Shown here: one piece after another, positions 57,248 to 64,000 of the stretch
Position numbering within the stretch: the stretch's first letter is position 1
Layout: each line of letters starts with the position of its first letter
Source: Nitrospirota bacterium
Lineage (GTDB): Bacteria; Nitrospirota; JACRHJ01
Direction of reading: 5' to 3'
Length of the DNA: 64,000 bases
NCBI GenBank assembly: GCA_021784575.1
Contig: JAJYHX010000004.1
Span: 1-64,000, forward strand
Position numbers and translations under genes: made by a program
Notes under the pieces: model-generated
Seen by the model: the letters and a program-made list of their open reading frames with translations, nothing else
Databases searched by the model: none
What the model was told of the DNA's origin: nothing

Positions 57248-57454
57248 TTACGAGCCTATGCAGGTAGCAACTGTGTTGAGCCTGCTGGAGACATTGGTGC
57301 CGAGCGTTGAAAGCGCAACTATGGCGACTATGGCTATAAGCGCCAGGATGAGGGCGTATTCCACGAGGGCCTGCCCTTCTTCGTTTTTCAGAACGTCCTT
57401 TGCCTTCTCCATTAAATAAAAACCCTTGAACTTTCCTATCAGCCTGTTAATCAT
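57248..57454 (-). CDS. flp: Flp/Fap-type pilin subunit
   Basis: 68 residues from the ATG at 57454, six nucleotides after GGAGG; the track's ATG at 57460 directly abuts that site. The motif EEGQALVEYALILALIAIVA is the Flp hallmark: cleavage after Gly, with Glu and Tyr at +5/+6. After processing it is a very short, hydrophobic pilin. It is the first gene of the Tad operon, behind a strong promoter. The prepilin peptidase needed to process it is not encoded in this window. Confidence 0.95.
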   Translation of the reverse strand: MINRLIGKFKGFYLMEKAKDVLKNEEGQALVEYALILALIAIVAIVALSTLGTNVSSRLNTVATCIGS

Positions 57455-57566
57455 TTTCATCCTCCGTTTCGTTAATTAACGCCCGTTCCCTCATGCTGCT
57501 CTTAACTGCAACCCTGCCCCCGTTCGCCTCCTTTCATTAAAAGTATTAAATTTTTTTTGGAGCTTA

Positions 57567-57595
57567 AATATAACAACTTCTTAGTATCTTGTCAA
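57567..57595 (-). promoter_or_regulatory. Strong sigma-70-like promoter for the Tad operon
   Basis: Minus strand TTGACA (57595-57590), a 17-nt spacer and TATATT (57572-57567): consensus -35, near-consensus -10, about 110 bp upstream of the flp start. Confidence 0.7.
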
Positions 57596-57791
57596 TATTA
57601 ATAATCTAAATAGTTGGATAATCACTTATGTTAATTATTTTCTTCTTTAGTATTGATTCGTTCTTTAAAAGAAATGTAACGAAACTCCCCGGTTTTGTCA
57701 AAAACCTTTAATGTATTACAGGAAGTTATGCGCTCTCAAGCCGATTAGCGCCGAAATATTAAAAAAAAATAAAATAGACAATCATAATTTG

Positions 57792-57820
57792 TTGTAAAAA
57801 AATTGCTCGTCTGTTATACA
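57792..57820 (+). promoter_or_regulatory. Sigma-70-like promoter for the 57842 ATPase
   Basis: TTGTAA (57792-57797), a 17-nt spacer and TATACA (57815-57820). It is followed by GGGGAGGTGAGAA, a strong ribosome-binding site, and the ATG at 57842. Confidence 0.5.
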
Positions 57821-57841
57821 TAGATGCAGGGGAGGTGAGAA

Positions 57842-59248
57842 ATGGGGCAGTCGCTTGGTGAAATGCTTACAAGTGCCGGAGTAATAACGGATACGGAGTT
57901 AGAAACGGCTCTCGAACGACAGAAATTATACGGAGGGCGCCTTGGCGCGAACCTGATATCCATGGGATTCATCACCAGGGAAACCCTCGACACCTTTCTT
58001 CACCACAAGCCCAAAAGACCGGCCACACTCGAAGACACCGGCCTGCCATCCGCATTTATTTCCGAGCTTGCGCTCAAGATTGCATCCTCGCTCGGGACGT
58101 TCACAATCGGCGAGGTTTCCAAAAGGATAAAGCTGCCTTCGAATATAGTTGACACAACCATACAGTCCCTCAGGCAGGACAAACTCTGCGAAGTGAAGGG
58201 CGGAGCTGGTTTTGCTCCAATAACCTATACGTTTTCCATCACGTCGGCGGGAAGGCAGCGCGCCGCCGAGCTTATCGAAAACAACCGTTATGTCGGTCCC
58301 GCACCGGTGTCGCTGGATGACTATACCAAGGCATTCGATTATCAGACGGCCAGGAACATGTTCATCCCGGAGGAAAGGCTGCGGGAGGTATTCTCTCCTT
58401 TCATATTGGACGACAGGATCTTCGAGCAATTCGGGCCGGCAGTCAATTCGGGCAAATCGATATTCATTTACGGCCCGGCCGGCAACGGCAAAACGGCCCT
58501 GGCGGAGGCCATAGGCTCGTTGATGGGCGATGAAATTTATATCCCGTACTCAATCTCGGTTGAACGGGAGATAATAAACGTCTTCGACCCGATTAACCAC
58601 AGGGAATTGCGGTCTGACGGCGAAAACAACCTGTCGTCCGACGAGAGGTGGGTCCGCTGCCGCAGGCCGATTGTGCTTGTCGGAGGAGAGCTGACCCTGA
58701 ACATGCTCGACCTGGAATACAACCCGGCCTATAAATTCTACGAGGCGCCGCTTCAGCTTAAGGCGAACGGCGGAGTATTCATAATAGACGATTTCGGAAG
58801 ACAGCTTGTCAGTCCGAAGCATCTCCTTAACCGGTGGATCGTGCCGCTCGAACGCAGAACGGATTTCCTGACGCTTCATACCGGCAAGAAGTTCGAGATA
58901 CCCTTTGAACAGCTCGTGGTTTTTTCTACCAACATCGAGCCGCATGAGCTTGTGGACGAGGCTTTTTTAAGACGCATCCGCTACAAGGTCAAGATGGATC
59001 ATCCCACGAAGAAGGATTTCGCGGATATATTCCGACTGGTATGCGAGAGAAACTCCATCGAATTCAAACCCGACGTCCTCGATTACCTGCTGAAAGAGTA
59101 TTACGAAAAAAAGGACGTAAAATTAAACTCCTGCCATCCCAGAGACCTGATAGACCAGATAATAGACATGGCGCATTTCCGCAATGAAAAACCGGCCCTT
59201 ACGAAAGATGCCATAGACAAGGCGTGGAACAATTATTTCGTGTGCTGA
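57842..59248 (+). CDS. MshEN-like domain plus AAA+ ATPase of unknown function
   Basis: 468 residues. The N-terminal about 55 residues (SLGEMLTSAGVITDTELETA, then GGRLGANLISMGFI) resemble the MshEN/GspE-N domain found on pilus and secretion ATPases, some of which bind cyclic-di-GMP. Then a winged-helix-like part (about 65-145) and an AAA+ core with Walker A GPAGNGKT (211-218), Walker B VFIIDD (312-317), a sensor-1-like STNIEP and an arginine-rich EAFLRRIRYKV. It is not a secretion ATPase of the CpaF kind; it looks like an MoxR/Cdc48-type remodeller. It is divergent from the Tad operon across a shared control region, suggesting a role in pilus assembly or control (inference). Confidence 0.75.
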   Translation: MGQSLGEMLTSAGVITDTELETALERQKLYGGRLGANLISMGFITRETLDTFLHHKPKRPATLEDTGLPSAFISELALKIASSLGTFTIGEVSKRIKLPSNIVDTTIQSLRQDKLCEVKGGAGFAPITYTFSITSAGRQRAAELIENNRYVGPAPVSLDDYTKAFDYQTARNMFIPEERLREVFSPFILDDRIFEQFGPAVNSGKSIFIYGPAGNGKTALAEAIGSLMGDEIYIPYSISVEREIINVFDPINHRELRSDGENNLSSDERWVRCRRPIVLVGGELTLNMLDLEYNPAYKFYEAPLQLKANGGVFIIDDFGRQLVSPKHLLNRWIVPLERRTDFLTLHTGKKFEIPFEQLVVFSTNIEPHELVDEAFLRRIRYKVKMDHPTKKDFADIFRLVCERNSIEFKPDVLDYLLKEYYEKKDVKLNSCHPRDLIDQIIDMAHFRNEKPALTKDAIDKAWNNYFVC

Positions 59249-59606
59249 TTCCACGCGCCGCTTCGCCCCCATGCTAATAAGCCTCACATCTCTTCATACT
59301 GCTCCCCTGAGCGCGAAATGATACACCAGTTCCGGCATGTCTTCACGCCTGTCCCGAAGCGGCGGGGTCGAGGCGTGAGAGTTCCCCGTTTTATCTCAAG
59401 AAACACGTGGAATGCGGATACCGACAATTAATTCAAAGAGGAATGTATGCCTAATTTCAAGGCAAATTTTTAGGGAACCGGCGCGGGTCTTGTTCGCCCG
59501 CTCGCGCACTTTACCGGCGATTTGATATTGGAAGGAGTTAAACTGCCCCTGGGTTTTTCTGCATGTCCGGCCCGGTCCCGGTTGTTTGTGTTTGCAAAAA
59601 GCTCTG
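59249..59606. other. Non-coding interval with a gene fragment
   Basis: About 360 bp between the ATPase gene and the nitronate monooxygenase-like gene. Apart from the NtrC-like fragment at 59294-59376 nothing is recognised: no long ORF, tRNA or clear promoter. Confidence 0.5.
59294..59376 (-). pseudogene. Fragment of an NtrC-type sigma-54 activator
   Basis: One minus-strand frame reads TPPLRDRREDMPELVYHFAL, then RGAV and a stop. This matches the PPLRERREDIPxLxxHF motif in the C-terminal part of the AAA+ domain of NtrC-family sigma-54 activators. The sequence on either side does not continue the domain, and no effector-domain or HTH sequence follows. It is a remnant at most. Confidence 0.5.
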
Positions 59607-60764
59607 TTACAAATCTGTGACAGTGAGCTTGCGGCAAGCAGCGTGTTTTCCCTTTGCTACGGCTTTTTCACCCTGCCCGAAAAGGTCTTCTATCACGTCC
59701 CGGACATGCACTATTTCCCTGCAGCGGGCGGCGTTGGAACCGGAGAAGATAAGCCCCTCCTCGACATCTCCTTTATGAGCGGCCGTCAAAGCCTTTGCAA
59801 TGCAGAAACCCGTCTTCTCGGTCCGGAGCGAGCAGTGCTTGAGGCAATTTATCGTGCAGCGGTGGCCCTCCGGCGGACCCGCGCTCAACTTCTCGGAAAA
59901 TGCGTTCCTAATCGCCCTGCCGGGAAGGCCCACCGGGCTCTCTACAAGGATAATATCGTCGCTTTTGGCTTCTAAATACATCTGTTTGAATGCGTCCGGG
60001 GCATCACACTCGAACGTGCAGACAAAGCGGGTGCCCATCTGCACCCCGCGCGCACCCATCCCGAAAGCGCGCAGTGCGTCCTCCCTGCTCCATATGCCTC
60101 CGGCGGCAAGCACGGGGATATCGACTTTCAGCTCGGCGGCCAGGAATTCCACCAGATCCGGCACCACCTTCTCCAGGGTCATCTCGCTGCTGAATACCTC
60201 TTCGGCGCGCGCTCCGAGATGCCCGCCCGCCATAGCCGGGGCCTCCACGACAATCGCGTCCGGAAGGCGGCCGTGCAGCTTATCCCACTTCTTGATTATG
60301 AGCCTTGCCGCCTTTACGGAAGAGACTATGGGGACGAGCGCGACGTCCGGAAAGTCTTTCGTATACTCCGGAAGCTGCATCGGCAGCCCCGCGCCGGATA
60401 TGATGACCTGGGCGCCTTTTTCAGCGGCGGTCCTGACCATGTCTTCGTAATCGGTCAGGGCGACCATGCAGTTAACGGCGATTATGCCGTCCGGGGCGAT
60501 TATTCTCGCGGCGGCAATCTCGTCCGCGAGGGCGAGCTTGTTGGACTCGAAGTAGTTTTTGCCCGTGTAGTACTTGGAGGAAAACCCCAGGCCGACCGAC
60601 GCTATTGTCCCGATACCGCCTGCTTTCGCCACCGCGCCCGCCAGGCCCGATGCCGAGATTCGGACGCCCATCCCACCCTGCACAAGCGGATATGCGGGGA
60701 TATATTTTCCGATTTTTAACAGTGGCAGGTTTACCGAGGTGGAGTTGGATTTTTCTTCGCGCAT
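59607..60764 (-). CDS. Nitronate monooxygenase-like FMN flavoprotein
   Basis: 385 residues of the NMO / 2-nitropropane dioxygenase / FabK-like TIM-barrel family: PLVQGGMGVRISASGLAGAV at the N-terminus, ALVPIVSSVKAARLI, EAPAMAGGHLGAR and the FMN phosphate-binding AAGGIWSREDALRAFGMGARG, GVQMGTRF. The family includes nitronate oxidases and enoyl-ACP reductases, and the exact substrate is not decided by sequence. A C-terminal extension with several Cys residues (CTINCLKHCSLRTEKTGFC) is typical of one NMO subgroup in anaerobes. The gene stands alone. Confidence 0.85.
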   Translation of the reverse strand: MREEKSNSTSVNLPLLKIGKYIPAYPLVQGGMGVRISASGLAGAVAKAGGIGTIASVGLGFSSKYYTGKNYFESNKLALADEIAAARIIAPDGIIAVNCMVALTDYEDMVRTAAEKGAQVIISGAGLPMQLPEYTKDFPDVALVPIVSSVKAARLIIKKWDKLHGRLPDAIVVEAPAMAGGHLGARAEEVFSSEMTLEKVVPDLVEFLAAELKVDIPVLAAGGIWSREDALRAFGMGARGVQMGTRFVCTFECDAPDAFKQMYLEAKSDDIILVESPVGLPGRAIRNAFSEKLSAGPPEGHRCTINCLKHCSLRTEKTGFCIAKALTAAHKGDVEEGLIFSGSNAARCREIVHVRDVIEDLFGQGEKAVAKGKHAACRKLTVTDL

Positions 60765-61109
60765 TCGCCTTATGCTTTCTTTAATTTTTTCTATATCTTT
60801 GAAAGCGCGGCGTTTCGGCGTGCTTAAGAAAGGTATAGAACTTTAAGGTTCTTGCGGGTAGCATAACATACCCCGCTTCCGATAGCTATATTATTCTACG
60901 CAGTCCGGTCATTACAGATATAGCTTGTAATTCGCCTCGTTTCGTGTATAATGTAGCGAATTTGGCTATCAGGCCAATAACCGTTCGCTTACAGTCTCGC
61001 CAGTCTTTTTCGGAAACCTCCCCTGAAAAATTACAGTGCTTGCGTCGGCGGATGAAATGCGCCGGCCATTGCCGTGCAATAATCAAGACGGTAGTTCAGA
61101 AGGAGAGAA
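60765..61109. other. Divergent control region, NMO-like gene / RNA helicase
   Basis: 345 bp without a convincing gene. It contains a promoter toward the helicase (60925-60952), a hairpin GCGGGTA/TACCCCGC (about 60854-60877) and a hairpin TTGGC-TATCA-GGCCAA in the helicase leader. The 66-residue minus-strand ORF here shows no ribosome-binding site and no family features. Confidence 0.5.
60925..60952 (+). promoter_or_regulatory. Sigma-70-like promoter for the RNA helicase
   Basis: TTGTAA, a 16-nt spacer and TATAAT. Transcription from here would give a 5' leader of about 150 nt. Confidence 0.55.
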
Positions 61110-62354
61110 ATGACTTTTAAGGAACTCAATTTATTACCCCAGATATTAAAGGCCTTGGAGGGCTGCGGGTACAAATCCCCCACGCCCATTCAGGAGAAGG
61201 CCATCCCCCGGGTCTTGGCGGGCGATGATTTGATAGGGCTCGCCCAGACCGGGACGGGCAAGACCGCGGCATTCGTGTTGCCGCTTCTTCAGAGGCTGAC
61301 CCAGAGGCCCAGGGGACGCGTGCGCGTCCTGGTAATAGCTCCAACGCGTGAACTCGCGGAGCAGACGCACAAGACTTTCGGTACCCTCGGCCGGCATGTT
61401 GATTTCAGGAGCGCCGCCGTCTACGGCGGCGTCGGAATTGGCCCGCAGATCCAGAAGTTGAGGAAGGGCGCCGAAGTAATCGTCGCCTGTCCGGGAAGGC
61501 TTCTGGACCATATCGAACGGGGAACGGTGGACCTCCGGGGAGTGGAGGCCCTCGTGCTGGACGAGGCGGACAGGATGTTCGACATGGGCTTCCTGCCGGA
61601 CATCAGGAAGGTCATGAAAAACCTCCCGGCCCGCAGGCAGACGCTTCTTTTTTCGGCCACAATGCCGACGGATATAAGGAAGCTCGCGCAGGAGATATTG
61701 CAGGACCCGGTGACCGTTCAGATAGACCACGAGACGCCCGCGGAAACCATATCGCATGCGCTCTACCCTGTCGAGCGTCATTTCAAGACCACATTCTTGA
61801 TGGAGCTTCTCTCGCGCACTAAAACTGAATCCATCCTCGTCTTTACCAAGACCAAGCACCGGGCAAAGAAACTCGCCGAACAGCTCCAGATGGCGGGATA
61901 CAAGGCTGCGTCCCTACAGGGCAACCTATCCCAGAACAAGCGCCAGGCGGCGCTGGACGGTTTCCGCAGGGGCTCGTTCAAGATACTCGTGGCCACGGAC
62001 ATAGCCGCCCGCGGGATAGATGTCTCAAGGATTTCGCACGTCATAAACTACGACATGCCGGACAGCTCCGAAGCCTACACCCACAGGATAGGCCGCACCG
62101 GTCGGGCATGCAGGACCGGCGAGGCATATACCCTTGTCACCCCCGAAGACGCCGAGATGGTCGCGGCGATCGACAGGCTGCTGGGCAGGAAGACGGAAAG
62201 ACGCGCCTTGCAGGGACTGGAATATACGGTACCCGAAATAGGCAGGGTATCTCCGGCGCCAGCGTCCAGGCAAGCACCTTCACGCGGCGGATACGCGGCA
62301 AGGCGGAGCGGAAACAGGCAACCACAGTTGAGACGCCGGGCCGGAGTCAACTAG
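61110..62354 (+). CDS. DEAD-box RNA helicase (RhlE-like)
   Basis: 414 residues: Q motif (FKELNLLPQILKALEGCGY, then SPTPIQEKAIP), motif I AQTGTGKT, Ia PTRELAEQ, II VLDEADRMFD, III SATMP, and helicase C motifs V (VATDIAARGIDV) and VI (HRIGRTGR). The C-terminal tail is short and Arg/Pro-rich, which fits RhlE-like proteins better than DeaD/CsdA. It unwinds RNA in ribosome assembly or mRNA turnover. AAGGAGAG precedes the ATG. Its own transcription unit, with a promoter, a long leader and a strong terminator. Confidence 0.95.
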   Translation: MTFKELNLLPQILKALEGCGYKSPTPIQEKAIPRVLAGDDLIGLAQTGTGKTAAFVLPLLQRLTQRPRGRVRVLVIAPTRELAEQTHKTFGTLGRHVDFRSAAVYGGVGIGPQIQKLRKGAEVIVACPGRLLDHIERGTVDLRGVEALVLDEADRMFDMGFLPDIRKVMKNLPARRQTLLFSATMPTDIRKLAQEILQDPVTVQIDHETPAETISHALYPVERHFKTTFLMELLSRTKTESILVFTKTKHRAKKLAEQLQMAGYKAASLQGNLSQNKRQAALDGFRRGSFKILVATDIAARGIDVSRISHVINYDMPDSSEAYTHRIGRTGRACRTGEAYTLVTPEDAEMVAAIDRLLGRKTERRALQGLEYTVPEIGRVSPAPASRQAPSRGGYAARRSGNRQPQLRRRAGVN

Positions 62355-62367
62355 CTGAAATATTTGC

Positions 62368-62411
62368 AAAAAACAAGGGGTTACGGCTTAAGCCGTAACC
62401 CCTTGTTTTTT
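62368..62411. terminator. Perfect 22-bp-arm palindromic terminator
   Basis: AAAAAACAAGGGGTTACGGC, then TTAAGCC and the exact mirror, ending in T6. It is a 44-bp perfect palindrome and would terminate the helicase transcript; by symmetry it works in both directions. Confidence 0.93.
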
Positions 62412-62412
62412 A

Positions 62413-62458
62413 TGCCAGGCGATACTGGGTTCGAACCAATGCCCCCTGCCGTGTGAGA
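62413..62458 (-). other. 3' half of a tRNA-Val (CAC), probable attachment-site remnant
   Basis: The minus strand reads CTCACAC-GGCAG (anticodon loop with CAC and the 3' half of the anticodon stem), a short variable region, T arm ATTGG-TTCGAAC-CCAGT, acceptor strand ATCGCCT and GGCA. The 5' half (acceptor, D arm, CTGCC) is absent, so it is not a working tRNA. A 3' half cut at the anticodon loop is the usual footprint of tRNA-targeting integration. Confidence 0.6.
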
Positions 62459-62615
62459 CCGAATAATGCAAAATTCGTAAGTGGGCTGTTTACTTAAGAA
62501 ATTCCATATTCCAATGTTTCCACCGATTCCGTCTATTTCTGTCTTTTGCGCAGGTTTTCGTTACACCCGCTACAGTGACGACAGCCATATTTAACTGGAA
62601 GAATAAAAAGATTTT

Positions 62616-63641
62616 TCAGCAGATTCGCGGCAGCTGTTCCCCGGAGAGCATGTCTACTATCCTAGTCCCGCCGATAATTGTTTTCATGAGGACTTTACCC
62701 GCAGGCTCTGCCAGAACCTCTCCGATTATCGCCGATTCCCTGCCGCAGGCATTTTCCCGCATTACCGCGAGCACGTCCCTGGCGCAGGATTTCGGAACCG
62801 CCACGACAAGTTTGCCCTCATTTGCGACGTAAAGGGGGTCGAGCCCCAGTATCTCGCATGCCCCACGCACAGGCTCTCTAACGGGCAAAGAAGACTCGTC
62901 TATGACAATGCAGATACCCGATTCAGCGGCGAACTCCACAAGAGTCGAGGCAAGTCCGCCCCGGGTTGGGTCCCTGAGCGCGTGGACCTCTCCTGCCGCA
63001 ATAATATCGGCTACAAGTCCGTTAAGAGGCGCGGTGTCGCTTTCTATGTTCGCCTCAAAATCAAGGCCTTCCCGTCTCGAGAGCACCGCCATGCCGTGAT
63101 CCCCCAGGGTGCCCGAAACCAGGAGCGCGTCTCCCGGATTAAGTCCTTTGGCCGTTATATTCAGCCCGGCTGGGACAACGCCCACGCCTGCGGTATTTAT
63201 GAAAACTCCGTCCGCCTTGCCCCGCTCCACGACCTTAGTATCGCCAGCGACTATAGCCACGGAAGCCCTGTCCGCCGCCTCTTTCATAGAAATAACTATT
63301 TTGAAGAGATCCGCGAAAAGGAACCCTTCCTCTATAACGAACCCGGCTGTGAGATAAAGAGGCTTCGCGCCGGACATCGAGAGGTCGTTTACCGTACCGT
63401 TGACGGCGAGGTCTCCTATATTGCCGCCAGGGAAGAAAAGCGGACTGACGACGTACGTGTCCGTTGTGAGAGCGAGCCTGCCATTCGGGATTTCAGGCAT
63501 TGGGAGAACCGCCGAGTCCTCAGAGCCAAGCCCGGGGTAACTTCCCTTGAGCGCGGGCAGAAAGAGCCTCTCTATAAGCTCCCGCATCATTTTACCCCCG
63601 GAGCCGTGGCCGAGCATAATCTTATCCGCCCGAAACGTCAT
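62616..63641 (-). CDS. hypE: [NiFe] hydrogenase maturation factor HypE
   Basis: 341 residues from the ATG at 63641, which overlaps the hypD stop (ATGA); the track's start at 63743 lies inside hypD. The N-terminus KIMLGHGSGGKMMRELIE and the C-terminal PRIC with its terminal Cys are diagnostic: that Cys receives a carbamoyl group from HypF, which HypE dehydrates to thiocyanate for the Fe-CN ligands. Also LTTDTYVVSPLFFPGG, NDLSMSGAKPLYL and DPTRGGLAS. It belongs to the AIR synthase-like fold shared with ThiL. Confidence 0.95.
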   Translation of the reverse strand: MTFRADKIMLGHGSGGKMMRELIERLFLPALKGSYPGLGSEDSAVLPMPEIPNGRLALTTDTYVVSPLFFPGGNIGDLAVNGTVNDLSMSGAKPLYLTAGFVIEEGFLFADLFKIVISMKEAADRASVAIVAGDTKVVERGKADGVFINTAGVGVVPAGLNITAKGLNPGDALLVSGTLGDHGMAVLSRREGLDFEANIESDTAPLNGLVADIIAAGEVHALRDPTRGGLASTLVEFAAESGICIVIDESSLPVREPVRGACEILGLDPLYVANEGKLVVAVPKSCARDVLAVMRENACGRESAIIGEVLAEPAGKVLMKTIIGGTRIVDMLSGEQLPRIC

Positions 63642-64000
63642 CTCGCACCGTATTTGTAATAGGCCGCGCAGCTGCCCTCGAAAGAGACCATGCATGCGCC
63701 GACAGGGGTCTCCGGCGTGCAGGCCTTCCCGAAAAGGGCGCACTGAGGAGGGGTCTTCAACCCCCGGAGGACAAAACCGCAGATGCAGCCTTTTACCTCC
63801 CGGGGCTTGTTCGTTTTTATGTCGAGAGCTTTTTCAGCATCGTACGCGGCATACCCGGCCTTTAATTTCAGGCCGCTTCCGGGTATAACTCCTATGCCGC
63901 GCCAGTCGGCGTCGGACGGTTCGAAATACCTTTCCAGCACCTCTCTTGCGACCGGGTTGCCTTCTTCAGATACCGCGCGACGGTACTGTATCTCGACCGA
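63638..64000 (-). CDS. hypD: [NiFe] hydrogenase maturation factor HypD (C-terminal part)
   Basis: The frame is open to the right edge, so the start is outside the window; about 120 residues are seen. The C-terminal HypD features are VIPGSGLKLK, the Cys motifs GCICGFVLRGLKTPPQCALFG and ACTPETPVGACMVSFEGSCAAYYKY, which bind the [4Fe-4S] cluster. HypD works with HypC to build the Fe(CN)2CO centre. Its 4-bp overlap with hypE indicates a hyp operon continuing to the right. Confidence 0.93.
   Translation of the reverse strand, partial: SVEIQYRRAVSEEGNPVAREVLERYFEPSDADWRGIGVIPGSGLKLKAGYAAYDAEKALDIKTNKPREVKGCICGFVLRGLKTPPQCALFGKACTPETPVGACMVSFEGSCAAYYKYGAR

Larger units (their letters stand above)
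57455..57841. other. A+T-rich divergent control region, flp / ATPase gene
   Basis: About 390 bp with no gene. It holds outward-facing sigma-70-like promoters on both strands and a leader of about 100 nt for the flp transcript, which includes an additional GGAGG-type site (AAAGGAGGCGAA, about 57527-57538) with no ORF behind it. Confidence 0.6.

Noticed and set aside
60886-61086. 66-residue ORF opposite the helicase leader
   Set aside because: Overlaps the promoter and leader of the helicase gene; no supporting signal.
29581-62477. 13-bp ATAATGCAAAATT shared by 29581 and 62464 regions
   Set aside because: Too short and A+T-rich to distinguish from chance; flanks do not match.
1-64000. CRISPR arrays, insertion sequences, prophage genes or toxin-antitoxin pairs
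   Set aside because: No regularly spaced repeats, transposase, integrase or phage structural genes were seen.

Overview
The window reads as chromosomal DNA of a diderm (Gram-negative-type) bacterium. It encodes a secretin, an outer-membrane efflux lipoprotein, a phosphate-type porin and periplasmic adaptors. A class-I hybrid-cluster protein, HypD/HypE hydrogenase maturation factors and two B12-binding radical SAM proteins suggest an anaerobic or facultative lifestyle. Heavy use of ATA (Ile) and AGG (Arg) codons in a fairly G+C-rich background, plus the gene mix, fits a Desulfobacterota/Nitrospirota-like lineage. That placement is inference; no rRNA marker is present.

Layout. (1) 1-4.9 kb: an A+T-rich surface-glycan cluster on the minus strand (methyltransferase, GT2, B12 radical SAM, GT-C membrane glycosyltransferase). 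(2) 4.9-8.5 kb: a 1182-residue exported NHL/Ca-binding/FN3 protein behind a sigma-54-type -24/-12 element. (3) 8.8-18.9 kb: a co-directional minus-strand run of radical SAM, TMTC-like GT-C enzyme, GT2, DUF2062, ThiL, Lon, Hsp20, GalU and CoaE. (4) 19-20.4 kb: a secreted propeller-like protein. (5) 20.4-29.3 kb: an RND efflux operon (adaptor, two pumps, outer-membrane factor). (6) 29.7-37.5 kb: a phosphate regulon in one block, phoB-phoR, then a three-repeat Pho box, a phosphate-type porin, pstS-pstC-pstA-pstB and phoU. (7) 37.6-39.2 kb: hcp. (8) 39.3-42.8 kb: tRNA-Leu, tig, clpP, clpX. (9) 43-44.6 kb: crcB, DUF190, uppP. (10) 44.6-47.7 kb: galT, a 46-residue membrane protein, a TonB-like/Ig-like protein and DUF192. 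(11) 47.7-57.5 kb: a Tad (Flp pilus) locus, transcribed from a strong sigma-70-like promoter in front of the Flp pilin. (12) 57.8-59.2 kb: a divergent MshEN-like/AAA+ ATPase. (13) 59.3-62.5 kb: a fragment of an NtrC-type regulator, a nitronate monooxygenase-like enzyme, a DEAD-box helicase, and the 3' half of a tRNA-Val. (14) 62.6-64 kb: hypE and the C-terminal part of hypD.

How the parts work together. PhoR/PhoB probably drives the porin-pst-phoU genes through the Pho box; the porin would admit phosphate across the outer membrane and PstSCAB would pump it inward. The Tad genes supply pilin, pseudopilins, secretin, ATPase and platform proteins, but no prepilin peptidase or TadD is present, so those must lie elsewhere. 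GalU and GalT feed UDP-sugar metabolism that could serve the glycan genes. Tig, ClpXP, Lon and Hsp20 form protein-quality-control sets.

The least explained parts are the MshEN-AAA+ ATPase facing the Tad operon, the NHL/FN3 giant protein with its sigma-54-type promoter, a terminator-like hairpin in the efflux operon leader, and a short palindromic repeat family sitting in frame inside two unrelated genes. No CRISPR array, insertion sequence, prophage or replication origin was recognised.
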